Origin: Rhytidiadelphus loreus
Lineage: Eukaryota; Streptophyta; Bryopsida; Hypnales; Hylocomiaceae
Reading direction: 5' to 3'
Length of the DNA: 64,000 nt
NCBI GenBank assembly: GCA_947034895.1
Contig: OX344763.1
Span: 26,969,025 to 27,033,024 of the forward strand
The notes under the pieces are model-generated. The model did not search any database and was not told the origin of the DNA. It saw only the letters and a list, made by a program, of their open reading frames with translations. Of the stretch, positions 48,240 to 60,859 are shown one piece after another (position 1 is the stretch's first letter; the number at the start of each line of letters is the position of its first letter). A program made the position numbers and the translations under genes.

Positions 48240-49318
48240 TGCCTGTGATCTGTGCACGCATACTCTTCACTTGTGAATGTGATTATGTATAACAAACCTA
48301 ACATTCACAGCACTCCCCAATCCTTCTTAATACATAGCTAATGATTCACAATTCTAGTTTTGTTCACAATTCTAGTAATGTTAGATAAAGTCATTTTTGA
48401 GGGATAATTCACTCCCACTATGTTGCATTTTTTTTTGTGGAGTCTTGCAAGTTGAACCAACTGGCTCATAATTCATGCCATCTTAATTCTCGCCACCTAA
48501 AGCTTCACAGCCTTCACTAGTAGAGATTGACAAGTGCACATGACTAGATGGTTTGAGCAATTGGTGTACACAGTCCTCTCTAATGATATTCTTGTGTGAC
48601 AAATGGCCTTCTAAATGCACTCACCTGTTCAGAACTTGACACGTGGAAATTGTCCAGTAAACTGTGTACACATCGCATGACAGATTTGCAGGATATCCAA
48701 TGAATGTGCGATAATAGAGTGTCAACATCTTAGAGAGGGTTTGAGTGTCAACAAAATTCTGGAGGTTGTTTGCGCCTGATAACGCAACAGTGCTTGTCGT
48801 TTCTTCTCCCAAACACTTTCAGGATGCGCATATCATACAAAAGAACGCAGGCACCAAACAACGACGAACTAATTACACACCCTACCCTTCTCGTCTTGAA
48901 ACAAAAATGTCATAACGTTTAGCATGATGACAGGAGAACCCTCAGAAAGTCAAGAATTCTAAGAGTAAGAAGAAGTAGCAGCGTAACAAAACTATTAACT
49001 CACATGGTCCTTAAAGATGCCTTAGAATACGCGAATTCAAGTTCACGACAATCTGCCAGATTGAAGGCAAATCAAATGACTGAAGGCAAACCAAATGACA
49101 GATTTGTGACACAAATTTCTCTCTAACGAGGTTGGCGTGCGCAAGGCGAGATCAAGAAATTGAGTATACATTCACTGAAGAAAGATAGCAGCTCAAAACA
49201 CAGAATTCTTGGATATCCACGCGTTTTCGCTACCTGAATACAGCTATGCAATCTGAGTTTGTGGAGCAAAGACAAATTAACCTAATGACGGGAAACGACT
49301 ACTCATCTCCAGAGCTCT
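48240..49318. other. Spacer between convergent genes
   Basis: No supported gene. It should contain the 3' UTR of the minus-strand membrane-protein gene at its right end. Confidence 0.5.
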
Positions 49319-49765
49319 TTATGAAATGGCCTTCTTGAAGTTGCTGCGATAAGCTGCGGACGTCAGGAACAGCACCGGCCATAGAGCAGTCATGCTAATT
49401 TTCGTCGTGGAGGAGTCCGCATACGTCGTCTTTCGGAATCCCGAGTAAAACCTGAACGCTCCCGCAGCGTAGACGATGAAGAGCAGAACGGGATTGAAGA
49501 CCGCATTCGCCAGAGGGCCCACGACAGGAACACTGGAAATGACAGGCAACCCTGCGCTAATTACCCCTCCAACTCGCCTCCGACACCTAATTCCAACCCT
49601 ACCTTGCTGTTGCGAGCTCTTTCCATTCAAACTCAAATTGCGCCTCAGTCCAGCTTGGGGACGCGCAAAAGACAAATCCTGCGAGATGCTAAAACCAGGC
49701 CGATACGAGCAAGAGCTGAGCGCAGTCGTCACGGTGCTTGGGTAGCACACAGCAGCCACGCCCAT
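49319..49765 (-). CDS. Plastid-targeted small membrane protein, conserved type, function unknown
   Basis: Intronless 148-aa ORF starting MGVAAVCYPSTVTTALSSCS; an upstream in-frame extension exists, but this Met begins a typical leader. Residues 1 to about 61 are Ser/Arg/Gln-rich, end near VGIRCR and look like a chloroplast transit peptide. The mature part begins AGLPVISSVPVVGPLANAVF and has two likely membrane helices, about 88-107 (VFNPVLLFIVYAAGAFRFY) and about 122-139 (ISMTALWPVLFLTSAAY), with a basic end (RSNFKKAIS). The short loop contains FRKTTYADSSTTK. The pattern suggests an integral plastid protein, but I cannot name the family. Confidence 0.75.
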   Translation of the reverse strand: MGVAAVCYPSTVTTALSSCSYRPGFSISQDLSFARPQAGLRRNLSLNGKSSQQQGRVGIRCRRRVGGVISAGLPVISSVPVVGPLANAVFNPVLLFIVYAAGAFRFYSGFRKTTYADSSTTKISMTALWPVLFLTSAAYRSNFKKAIS

Positions 49766-49989
49766 TTTGTGACCCCTGAAAATTAAAACTGTCCTCTCGA
49801 GGATTGACGTGATTGACCTCGAAAAGAGACGATTCAATACGCCGTCAGAGCTGGTATCAAACACCAGGTAGCGCGATAAGCCCGCAACAGTGAGCACCGT
49901 GGGTGCAGCCAGCGCAGTGACTAATGTGACTGAGGCCTCGCGTTCGCGCCGCGACCTCACAGCAACGAAAACCCCAACCTCACCTGGAC

Positions 49990-50377
49990 TTCCCTTCGCG
50001 ACGGAGGTCAGGTCACACCAGACAGTGACATTCTGTTAGCTTAACCCTCAAATTTTCATCCCAAATATTCTTCTCGAAAATTCCTGATTTGGAGACAGAA
50101 ATACCGTACGAAATTGAATTTCCACGTCAGATGATCGGGGCTCCACGTCACCTCACACCATTCACAAGATGACATGTGGCACTTCTTTTTTTGCAAAAAA
50201 GATTTAATGTATGCCCAATCTGACCTTCATAGCATGTTCATATTTGTCCAACATGTGGAGGGGTATGGTTTGTCACATGGCAAGTTGGTATAGGGCAATG
50301 CCTAAGGAGGAGGGGATTTTACTATAAAAAAAAGGCATCAACAAGGAGGGTGGAGCTTGATGAGGAGGCATTTTTTC
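49990..50377. other. Promoter side of the membrane-protein gene, then spacer
   Basis: Composition falls to AT-rich by about 50050. No further feature is recognised before the inverted repeat at 50378. Confidence 0.4.
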
Positions 50378-50866
50378 CAAAAAAACTTAATATCACTTGA
50401 AAAGCTATTAAACTCATTACACAATCCACCTTGCAATTGTTGAGATGCAATTTTCTTTTATAAGTATAAATCACAAATAACTCCAAATCAACACTTTTTT
50501 GTTTAAATTTTCAATAGTGAAAATCATGAAAACACTTTACTCTTTCCATTGGGACCATTTTCAAAGCAAACGGATAAATACAAGTTTTTAGATCTCAAAT
50601 CAAGTGAAATTGCTCAAAGTTGGAAAATGAAGTAAAATTAGCAAGCTTTACTCTTCCACTAATGGACATATATGGCTTTGGAGACCTCTCAACAATCAAA
50701 TATGTACCTTTTTCAGTGAAAACTGAAAGTTTTCAATAGTTAACCCTAAAAACTGCCTGATTTTTTTTTTAAACCGGTCAAACGAATTTCACTGCCCGCT
50801 GCAAAATGAGTCTGAAATTTTAGATCGACCATATTTGGTCACCCAGGCATTTAGGGGTTAACATAG
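50378..50866. repeat. Left arm of a long inverted repeat
   Basis: About 490 bp (starting near AAAAAAACTTAATATCACTT; containing CACAATCCACCTTGCAATTG) recurs inverted at 53520-54010 with scattered differences. The two arms enclose 2.65 kb without a recognisable transposase, including the 52140-52815 dispersed repeat. Confidence 0.75.
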
Positions 50867-53519
50867 TATAAAATGAAGCATTAACTATACTACCAAATAA
50901 TTCAAATGCTTATTTGGTCATTTTTAAGTTCAAAGTTTAGGAAAGCAAAAAAAATCATATATAAAAATTCTCAAGTTTTTTAATAAAACAAAATTTTGTA
51001 TAAAACTTCTCACAAATAAAATTTTTTAGTATTTAAATATAGATTCGAATTTTGACAAAACACATTCTTTGTAGGGCATGTTAATTTTCAACTCTAAGAA
51101 ACAAATTGAATTGGGCAAAAGAGGGACATGCGATGTAATTGAGGTGTGGATAAATTATATTGGTATTTTATGAAAAAGTAACCGTAAGATCTTGTAGAGT
51201 AATCTTTTATATATTTACACCTCCCAAAAATTCCAGCCTCAAATTCATCATGGCTTGGAAGATCATAAGGCTCAAAGTTTTGTTTTGTTTTTTCCCTTGC
51301 CCTTGGAAATATGGGCATGTGTACTTCAGTTACACATAAGTACATATAGAAAGGCCATAATTATGGGTTGTGCTTGTTGGAATTCTGACTCCTAAGTTAA
51401 TTGACCTTGTCAAGTTCACATGCTCAAAAATTTTCAATATGTTTGGAGTTGAAGAACTTATTCCCCAAAAATCAATTGTCACAACATGAACCCTAAATAT
51501 CCTGTAAAAAGACAAATTTTTGGAATTATGTAACTCTCACATGAAACCTAAGGTCTTTTATAATCCAAACAGTGAGAATGTGTACCTCTTCTCCTATAAA
51601 AAAAATTTGAAAGAAAAATATAGAAGTTTCAAAATTTGGTAGCCTATTAATCTCTAAAGGATCAATATGCATTTGTTGGCAACATAGAAATATTTGTGAA
51701 CGGAGATTTGCATACATTACATGATTTTCTACAACAGTTAAGGGCTGTAAGTTCCCTGGCGTTCCCCAGCATCGGGAACTCTGCCACGCAACCTGCTGAC
51801 ATGGTCGAGAGACGACCACGTCAACAAGCATTAAAAAAAATTGTTAAAAAAAAATTAATATTTTTTATTCTTCATTTTAATATTTTTTTATCCAGACCGC
51901 ACAAGCTGGTTTCCAACAACAGGAACCAACCTGAAACAACCCTCCCAAAGGCCTGATTCTCATCTAATGTTTTAGGCTGAAATTTTCAATAGGAGGTGGG
52001 AAAAGGAATATCTTTCATACGCACTAAATTTCATGACATTTGAAAATATGAGTCATAAGTTATGGCCTAATATGTTACTTTTTTTCCTAGTAGGGCAATC
52101 TGGGCAGATCAGAAACAATCACTTTTTTCAGAAACAAAAATTTGAAATTGGTTTTCTAGAGTTATATACATGCAAAGAGCTTTAAATCATTCCATTTTGA
52201 TCAATGAGTCAAAAGTTATGAAGAGTTTTAGTTTGTAGGCAGTTATAGAATTTCTACTCTAAAATAAACTTTGAAGTTCTTTATCTTATTCAATTTTCAA
52301 TATTTTTTGAAAAAAATAAAATCATAGGATGTAGATTGTTTATTATAACATTGCAACCATTGGGATTGACATTTTTCAATTCCATAACTAAATTCTTAAC
52401 AATTTTGTATTTTGAATCATTCTCTACTTCTTTCTACTTACTATTTTTTTCCTATATGTTGTACAATTCCAAATGGTTTAAAAATTTTCAAGCATGTAGC
52501 CAACTTGTCTAGGAATTTTTTTTATAGAAGCACCACCATTTCAGACATTTTTTCATAGAAAAATGAGCTTGTGAAGCGCAGCTGCCCTATTTATTGCAGG
52601 GCCAAAAAAATGATTTTAGTAAATTTGAATGCTTATATCTTGTAATCCACATGGTGAAAATTTTTGAAATTTTTTCCACATCTTTTCTAACCAACGTTCT
52701 ACAAGATCCTACAATTATTTGTGTCTAAAAATATTTTTATTTATAAAAGTTGGTACTTGTACTAGAAATGACAGTTTTGGAACGTTTTTGGTGAAAACAT
52801 AGTCAATGAACCTAAGGGGTTAGTATTGAGTCTTAGCTTTAGCTCTCCCTAAGGTGCAATGTAGGTAGTCTTGTAGGTCTTCTCTTGCCTTACCTATTTG
52901 GCTTACAATATTGTTTTTCACACCCACCATTCCATCTACCTCAAAAAATGAAAATTGAATTCTCAATGACATATCTGAAATAAAATATTGGAAAGAAATT
53001 CTATATAATAAATATTTCTTGCGTGTCCAATTCAATTAGGTTTCTTATAAAGTGAGTTGGATTCAAATTCTTTCCATTTCAATCAAAGTTGCTACCATGT
53101 ACCAGCCAATTCTTCTTTTAATTTTCACATACAAACTAGTCTTCTTTTTTGTCTATTAGATCTCATCACTTCTTATTTGAGCAAGGTAACAAGAAAGACA
53201 TAAAAGTTTTTTTTCCCAGAGCTTTCAAAAAATCTACACCAAGTCATGATTTCCCTACTCTCAACTTCACAATTGATTTGTCCACTAGGTACAATGTCAA
53301 GTGCAATAGATCTAATTATTACGTGATCATATAGTATGATTTCAATTTAAATGATGAAATATTTTGGATATTGATGTTAGTCTAAAATGTTAGTCTTAGT
53401 CTATAAATTAGTACAACAAGTTGTCAATTTTGTACAATCTTTATTACCTCTACTTACACATCAAAACACAATAAATACACTTTAGATCAAAAGGCCACCA
53501 CAATGTCACATCCTAATTA
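50867..53519. other. AT-rich interior of the inverted-repeat structure
   Basis: No gene. It holds the complement of the 30485-31120 repeat at 52140-52815 and a less AT-rich patch at 51750-51830. If the arms are TIRs, this would be a non-autonomous element about 3.6 kb long. Confidence 0.5.
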
Positions 53520-54010
53520 ATCTCTCTAAGTTAACCTCTAACTGCTTGGACAACCAAATATGATCAATCTGAAGGCTCATTTTGCAATAGGCAGTTAAAT
53601 TTGTTCGATTGTTTAAAAAAAATTAAGAGCAATTTTGAAGGTTAACTATTGGATGCTTCTATTTTTCACTGAAAAAGGTTAATAATTGATTTTGAGAGGT
53701 CCTTAAACGCATATATATACCATTAGTGAAGTGTAAAGCTTGCCAATTTTACTTCATTTCCCGGCTTTGAGTAAAGCTCATCAATTTCACTTGTTTTGAG
53801 GTCTAAAAAACTGTACTTACCCATTTGCTTTGAAAATGGTTCCAATGGTAAGTGTAAAGTGTTTTCATGATTTTCACCATTGAAAATTTATACTTGTAAG
53901 TGTTGATTTTGAGCTATTTGCGATTTCTACTTATAAATGAAATTGCATTTCAACAATTGCAAGGTGGATTGTTTAACGAGTTTGATAGCTGTTCATGTGA
54001 AATTAAGTTT
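53520..54010. repeat. Right arm of the long inverted repeat
   Basis: It is the complement of 50378-50866 (CAATTGCAAGGTGGATTGTT near 53955). Outside 54010 and 50378 the similarity stops on both sides. Terminal motifs and target duplication were not resolved. Confidence 0.75.
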
Positions 54011-55360
54011 TTTGAAAGTGCATTGTAGTGTATTAACTCTATTTGTAGTTGTTCATGTCACCTCCCATTCTCAAAAAACTTTTATATGCAAATTTATGAA
54101 ACATTCTAGGGAGGGGCAACATACTAAAAAGAGAATGTGTACATTTCTCTTGTCATAATCTCACAACTCCTATGCAATTTCATACTCAAGGTTGGTATGC
54201 GTACTAATAAGCAAGCTCTCTAAACATCTATATGGTCAAATATTGAAAAAAAAAATTGCTTCATTGGGGATAACTATAAGTCCATGCTCTTTTTTCATAG
54301 GAAAAACACACTTGGAAAGGCTTAGGCACTCAAAGGTTAACTAAACATGTTTACACCCTAGGTACAATTCTACTTCAATGAGCAAATTCTTACCTACCAA
54401 CTCTAAGATTGGATTGCTTAAATTTGATGCCCCAAATGTGCCCTAATTAATGTAAATAATAAAAAGATTAATTTTATAGAATGTTCAACACTACGATATT
54501 GAAATTAGAACACAAATTTGAAACAATTTATTAATCAAACTTTGAATTCTATAACATTTTGGACACAATATACATGTTCAACATAGAGCTTATCTTTTAT
54601 ACCAATTACTGAGGGTGGTACTAACTACGAGTGTTCATGTACCATTCAAAACTACCTTAATAGAATATTAATTTCATTTAGAATGTTTATAGCTACTCTT
54701 TTTTATGCTTATTTTAGTGCAATTTTTTTGAAATACACCATTGCCTTTATACATTGTTGCACCTTCAAGGGATTGAAGCAAGGTTTCTATTTTAGGACAA
54801 TGTAGATAGGAATCTTTGTTAGCATGATGAAGCTCTCTACATCTGTATACTTAGATGAATATAAAAATGTGGATGAAACTTACATTATCCATCCAAATGT
54901 GTGGACATTCATTCTAAAAAGAAGAAGTTGTTCCAAAAATTTGTAGCAATTTAGAATGTTCATCCAGAGAAAGGGAGAATCCTTTACTAAATACTTCCCA
55001 AAGGATTTTTTTCTTATTTTAAAATTTACTCAAAAATATATCCAGAGTTGGAGTGCTGAAGTGCTGCATTGCTGACACTCTTACGGTGACACCCCTATTA
55101 ATCGATCCATGTATAATGAAATGAGTGTTAACAAGAAATAACACGGGTTTCCCCAAAACCTTTTGCTTCTATGCCTAGTTACTATTAATAAATTTTTAAA
55201 ATTTTTAAAATTTTATTGTTGTTACTACAAAAGAGGTTCCAATGCATCAAAGAACATGATATTTAAATACTGTATGCAAAAGTTATGAAGGAACGAAGTT
55301 TTATCCTACAACAAGTTTCTTCCATGGATACACAATTGATTTTTGAGATGTACGCAGAGT
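54011..55360. other. AT-rich spacer
   Basis: No supported gene. It ends abruptly at the GC-rich leader region of the GeBP-like gene. Confidence 0.5.
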
Positions 55361-55363
55361 GAA

Positions 55364-56075
55364 GATGGCGGGTCAGAGTCAGGGGGCGCAATTGGGGGTG
55401 CCCACCTTAGTGGCGGCAGCGTCATCAACCTCATGGCGGCAGCAGAACCCTAGTTTCAGAATTCGCCCATGCCACGCGGGTCTCCCGCCGTCACGTCGCG
55501 AACTGACCCCGCTACCGCTACGTCTCCCCCGCTAAGTTACAGACTCTTCGCCCACCCGCTTCGCAGTAGCCGGCGCCGTGCCCGCGCGTTCCCAATGGAA
55601 CCGACGCGTCACGGGACCCAAGCTCCCGCGCGGGACTGGCGTTACGCGCAGCGCGGATCGTGGGGAGCGCCGGGCGTGAGCGGCACCCGCACCCGCACTG
55701 CACCCGCGCGCGCCTCGCCCCCCGCTCAAGACCAGCCCGCCCGCCAGACGCTGTCGTCACCTGAATCCCGCGGGCTCCTACCACCACACCGGCGCTCCTC
55801 TCGCGCCGCGCCACTCGTATTTGGGACGCGAGCCCGCCGTGCCCCTTCGGCTTTCTCTCTTCTCTCTCTCGCTCCCCTGCTCCCTCGCTCCCTCGTGCGC
55901 GCTCCGTCTCCGCGTAACCCTTGCTGTGTTGTGCTCGCGCCTGCGCCTGCTGCGCTTGCCACCACTTCGTCGTCGCGCTTGTCACGCGTCGCGTCGCGCG
56001 CTACTCGCCGCCTGCGAAGTTGCGTTTTTTGCTGAAGCCGCCGGGGTTTGTTTTGCGTCGCGACTTCGCTTTCAG
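55364..56075 (+). promoter_or_regulatory. GC/CpG-rich promoter and 5' UTR of the GeBP-like gene
   Basis: About 700 bp of very GC- and CpG-rich sequence stands out from AT-rich neighbours and ends at a splice donor (TTTCAG|GTATGT, 56076). Long ORFs here on both strands are products of base composition. A 5'-UTR intron then runs 56076-56712 (CTCTACAG acceptor), just before the start codon. Confidence 0.6.
55365..55535 (+). CDS. Upstream ORF (56 aa) in the GeBP-like leader
   Basis: The ATG at 55365 (GAAGATGGCGG) opens MAGQSQGAQLGVPTLVAAA and stops at 55533. It lies at the start of the GC-rich leader region and may be an upstream ORF on the GeBP-like transcript or a separate tiny gene. No domain is recognised. 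Confidence 0.25.
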   Translation: MAGQSQGAQLGVPTLVAAASSTSWRQQNPSFRIRPCHAGLPPSRRELTPLPLRLPR

Positions 56076-56714
56076 GTATGTCCGCCTTGGTCGGGGCTCC
56101 TTGGTCATGCTAGTTTATCATTATGGTCTTTGTTTGGTCATAGAAGTTCACGCCGGGACGCGTTTTTTCATTATTTCTGATCTGGAGTGTGCGTGTGTGT
56201 TTGGTTTTCGGAGTTCTTGACTTTGTGTTTGAGTATGTTCACATGCGTCTTTGTTTGAAGGATGGAAGCTATTGTGGTAGTCTTCTACATGAGATTGTCC
56301 CGTGTAAGGTTTCTTGTGTGTAGTATTTCGTCTTCGTTTGGGTTATGGAAGATGATGTTGGGAAGTTGTGACTGTTTGTTTCCCTGAACTGTAGCGTTCG
56401 TATGTTTTTGGCTTGGGGGAGTTGCGTCGATTTTCATTGTGAGTTTTTTTTCGTGCCGCTTGTTGTTATCGGGCGTTTTCACATGCGTATTTGTTTGGAA
56501 GATGGAAGTCTATATGTTTTTTGGTAGTCTTCTTACATGGGATTGTTCTGTGGGAAGTTTCTTATGCGTGGCTTTCATGTAGAGATAGTTGTAGAGTGGT
56601 TTCATCTGAGACTCTGGTTGACCGGTTGATATTTAACATGACATGGAAGCGAGTCTTGTTATTTCTATTGTGGAAGTGTTTCTAAATAACTCTGTTCGTT
56701 CCATCTCTACAGCC

Positions 56715-59700
56715 ATGGATAAGAACGCTATGCCACCAAAGACAAAACCTCCACCCTCCGATTCCTCAGAAGAGGAGACAGGGAGCAGCGACGAGGAAAC
56801 CGAGGATGAGGAGCAGGCTGAGGGAGGATCTGGCTTTGAATCTGGAAGCGATGAAAGCATGGATACTCCAAAGAAAAAGCTAATCAGCATATTGCCGTCG
56901 AGGCAGCAAGTATGATTCACTTCCTTTTTCTGTACCAGTTCGTATTGTACCGACTTAACGAATTTTCATTGTAGCTCTTATGGCTTCTATGATAAGTGGT
57001 GTCCCAAGAGGACTGGTGCTGTTTTTGTGTCACTACATTTTCGAACCATTTGAATTTAACCGTTCGTTATTGTTGTTGCGCAGTCAGCTGCTAAGGCTGC
57101 TACTCCTGCCGCTGCTCCTGCCGCTGCCCCTGACAGTCCTGCGAAGAGAACTCGAGAATCTAACGGGAAAAAGGACAAAGTGGATGAGCCGCCAACTAAG
57201 AAAAAGAAGACAGAAGTGACAACCCCTGCACCAAGAGCTGCACCAAAGGTAATTACATATAGCTCTGCTTTTCATATTGTTATAGGGTCATTTCTCACAA
57301 CTGCTGTGAGGAGTCAATTTCGCGTTGGAGCTGATTTCTAGAAAAGGATGAGATGTTGCCATTTTTACCTGTCATACCCTGTTCCATGTTGTGGGCTCCC
57401 TTGAACATCTGACTGGATGATCCGAGTGAGTATACTTGTAGAGGTGTATTGCCTCTGCATTTACCTTAACTTACTTGTTGCAGATCTCCGTTATTCCCTT
57501 GATGCAATTCAGTAAAGCTCTCATCGAAATCTATCGTAGATCAATGGTGATTAATCTGTACTCAGCTCCTCCTTTACAGACTACAGACTCTTCAGATCTG
57601 GATGAAACATCTTGATTCAAGGAGTAGTCGTTTGGGGACTTACCTAAATGACACCAGATCTCAGTTGATGTCTTTCTGAAAAGTGAGTCAGCAAGTTTAT
57701 GTAGACTTAGACTCGGTACTTCCGTAGGAAAATTAAAGGGATGGTCAATTGGAGTCTTTGCTAAGTTCGCTTGCGTCAAACGGGGTTCTTCTCATTTGGT
57801 TTTGGCTTGGTTGGATTTCTTGCTATTGAACTGGCTGGGAGTAGGCCTTGCTGCCTTCTTGCCTGAAGGAGTGTGATCTAAGCAATTCTATTGCCTGGTC
57901 CTGTCTATGTGACGGTCCAGAACCTCTTTTTCCATACCTCTGCTAGGAAGCCTGTTTTCCTCCCCCTAGCATTGTCACGTTTTGTCTTGTTTAGAAATTA
58001 CTAATTCAGTAATGAACGTTCATAGATTTTCATGCTTGCATTATCCGAGCCATTTTTGTTGGTGTCTGTTTAATTCGCCACGGGTGATTGGCTTACACGG
58101 TTATATTGCTCTCGAGACTCAGAACTGGATTCATTTGTGTTGGGATCACTTTAAAGTTACCTCGCCTCTTCATCAGTTCTTTGCTTATTATTTCTGTGAT
58201 TTGATTTATTTGATTTCTAGCCAACGGCCCAGCAGTCGGAGAAGAAAAGTGCAACCAAGACAGAAAGAGGCAAGCTGACCCCACCTGTAAAAGAAAAACC
58301 GTTGACGGCAGAGAGAAAGTCTGCTACTAAGAGAAAAAACACAAGTCCTGCCATAAAGACGAGCGCGTCGAGTAGGTCTGAGGTGAGTATAATGCTAAAT
58401 TCCCTGTAGTAGAAGATGTACTTGTCTGGTTGGAGGTTTCGGGTTGTTTCCTGCTATCTGAAGTGTGGTTCGAGACGATAGAGTCAAGACCTTTAGTCAT
58501 TAGCTTATTCACACTAAGATATACAGCATCTTCTGTGAATCTTAGATGTTATTTACTCCTACTATATTTGTTTAATTTAAAGAATAGTTGTTGTTCTTTG
58601 TTTACAGGATGAGACACCACAGAAGCCAAAAAGTCTATCTCGACCATGGTCACCTGATGAAGAATTGGCTCTGTCAAGGGAAATTCAGAGGGACCGTGTC
58701 GATGACGCTTATGGATCAAGTCTACCATCTGCTCGATCGGACCCGTACTGGGAGAAACTCATGAACCGATTTCCCTTTATGGATAAGTACGAGAAGGAGC
58801 AAAGGATTGAAAGACTCTGTGAGAAAGTAAGGCGCATGAGGCTGCGTTATGAGTCTTTAAATTCACGCCTCAAGGCGGGTGAGACGAGTGTCTACAAGAA
58901 TACGCATGAAGGCGTTTTGTGGCGAATTTGGCATACTATTTGGGGGCCTCACAAGGTTAGCCATGCAACTGTTTTTGAGATGTCACGTTTATTGTCTTCG
59001 ATTAGCTTGTCGTACTATTTACTTGTGGTGCAGTTATTCGTTGGTTCATTGTTGACATCTTATGGTGTATGAATTGATTTCTGGTGATTTTGAGTCCCCT
59101 TTCTGCCTTCTCTGGTTCTGCAGGACGTGTGCTAATTCAGTTATATAATCTGTTAGTTGTTTTCCTCGCCTATCGATCAAGTTGCCAGTGCTGACATCTG
59201 CATGTTCTCTTCTCTGAGATCTTCCCAGGCCACACCAAAAATGCTGAATGGTGAGGACAGTGAGGAAGAGGACGATGACGAGGAAGAAGAGGACGGATCT
59301 GAGGAAGGATCTGAAGAGGACGAGGAAGAAGAGATTGTACCGACTCAGGTCAAAGGACGTCAAGCCCCTGCGAAGAAGAAAGTGGTAAGCAAGAAAGTGG
59401 TGGCCGATGAAACCGGCTCAGATGACGACGAGGACGATTCTCCAGTGAAAGCCACACCACCAGCAGTACTAGCAGCATCAGCAGTTCCAACAATTTCCGG
59501 GGCAGGAAAGCAAACTCCAGCTTCTAAATCTGTTCCAACGAAGGGTCCTGCCGTTTCTGCACCGGAAGTGGATCCTGGGAGAAATGCTTCACGTTTTGGA
59601 GTGCATAATGGTGCCCAAGGTGGTCATGCTTTAATTCCGGCAATGATAGAGAAATCAGTAAGAGCAGATGCCCTACCAAAAGTAAGTGATGAGATGCGTG

Positions 59701-60422
59701 CAGAGAATCTTGCCTTGCTCCGTGATATGAGGGGCACCTGTGTGAAAATGGTCGAGGAAGCCAAGGCGCAAAGCCTACTCGTAACTGAAAAGATTCTCGA
59801 AGAAACTCGTGTCAAGACCACTCAAATAGTAGAGGAGGCAAGAGTGAAGAGTTCTCAGATCATGGAGGAATTACGCTTGGTGGTGGAAAGACTAGGCTCT
59901 GTTGCTGGACAGAGTGGAAGAACGAATGGTTCACACGGGGGACGTTGGAACGACATGTCCGATAACCCGTATCAAGGTACGGGGTTTGCTTTTCAGTGAC
60001 GTACTTTTGAATTTTTGGTATATTTTATTTGGTGACGTGTTTGAAGTGTTTTCTCTTCAATGATGCGTTTTCACTTTTGTTAGTGACGTTGTGATAAGTT
60101 CAAAGTTTGACAAGCGTACGAAGCAATAATTTTGGGGTTTCAAAACGGTTTTGTTTCTTTTTGGCAAATTAGTGAAAACGTATCAAAAAACCATTGACGG
60201 AGTTGCTATCTCTTGTTAACAGGAATGGGTCTCGGTAATGGGGAGTTACCTTTGGACGATCCAAATAATGTCAAGTGGCGTGAACAAAGTGAAGCTGAAC
60301 AAGGCCTGATTCTCCAGAGGCTACAGCTTGTGCAAGAGCAGGCTCGAATCCAGCAGGAAGGCATTCGTCTAAAGTTGAGTATCCAAAAGCAGCAGGCTTC
60401 AGCCCAAGGCAAACAGGCATAG
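56715..60422 (+). CDS. GeBP/STOREKEEPER-family DNA-binding regulator (DUF573)
   Basis: Six coding exons, 56715-56909, 57084-57248, 58221-58382, 58608-58955, 59229-59976 and 60223-60422, join in phase at GT-AG sites to 605 aa. The start CCATGGAT directly follows the 5'-UTR intron. Residues 1-174 are acidic (SDSSEEETGSSDEET) then Lys/Pro-rich with KKKK clusters suited to nuclear import. The DUF573 domain spans about 185-290: SRPWSPDEELALSREI, ..DPYWEKLMNRF, ..RIERLCEKVRRMRLRYESL, ..GVLWRIWHTIWG, which fits the GeBP fold (atypical Leu/Trp-rich DNA-binding). An acidic run (301-325), a long disordered linker, and a coiled coil at about 451-513 that probably dimerises follow. GeBP/STK proteins regulate transcription in cytokinin and storage pathways. 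The target here is unknown. Confidence 0.92.
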
Positions 60423-60826
60423 TGGTGTCTCTTTTGTATATTTTGGTGGGATCTACAGTGACGGACTTTTTAGCGATTGAAGTAAACCGACCCGATGATA
60501 TTTGAACCTGTAATGCATAGCTCTTTTGTAGTCCAATATTATTACCAGGGAGCAGTAGTCTTTTAGTGATTTTTGATACGGTAATTCCGAAAGATAGGTT
60601 TCGCTGTTGGCGTGATAGATAATAGCGATCGACTTGGGATTCTTGATCGTCATTGTGATTCTCTGTGCACCGTCAGTTCCTCGATCTGCCGTGCCAAGTG
60701 TTCTTGAATGTTTTTTGTCACTTTCTTTTGTGCCTCGGTGCTTTTGTGCCAGACGACACCAACAAAGGCCTTAACTTGTGTGTTCACGCTTTACATGTAC
60801 CTGCGTTGAGAAACAAATCCAATGAG

Positions 60827-60832
60827 AATAAA
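60827..60832 (+). terminator. Poly(A) signal candidate, GeBP-like gene
   Basis: AATAAA lies about 405 bp past the stop codon; AT-rich spacer begins soon after. Confidence 0.4.
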
Positions 60833-60859
60833 ACAAGTCGGAAGTTTAGCAAGTGACGT

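Noticed and set aside
55469..56035. 188-aa Arg/Pro/Ser-rich ORF and its 155-aa antisense counterpart
   Set aside because: Both follow from the CpG-rich leader composition; low complexity and no domain.
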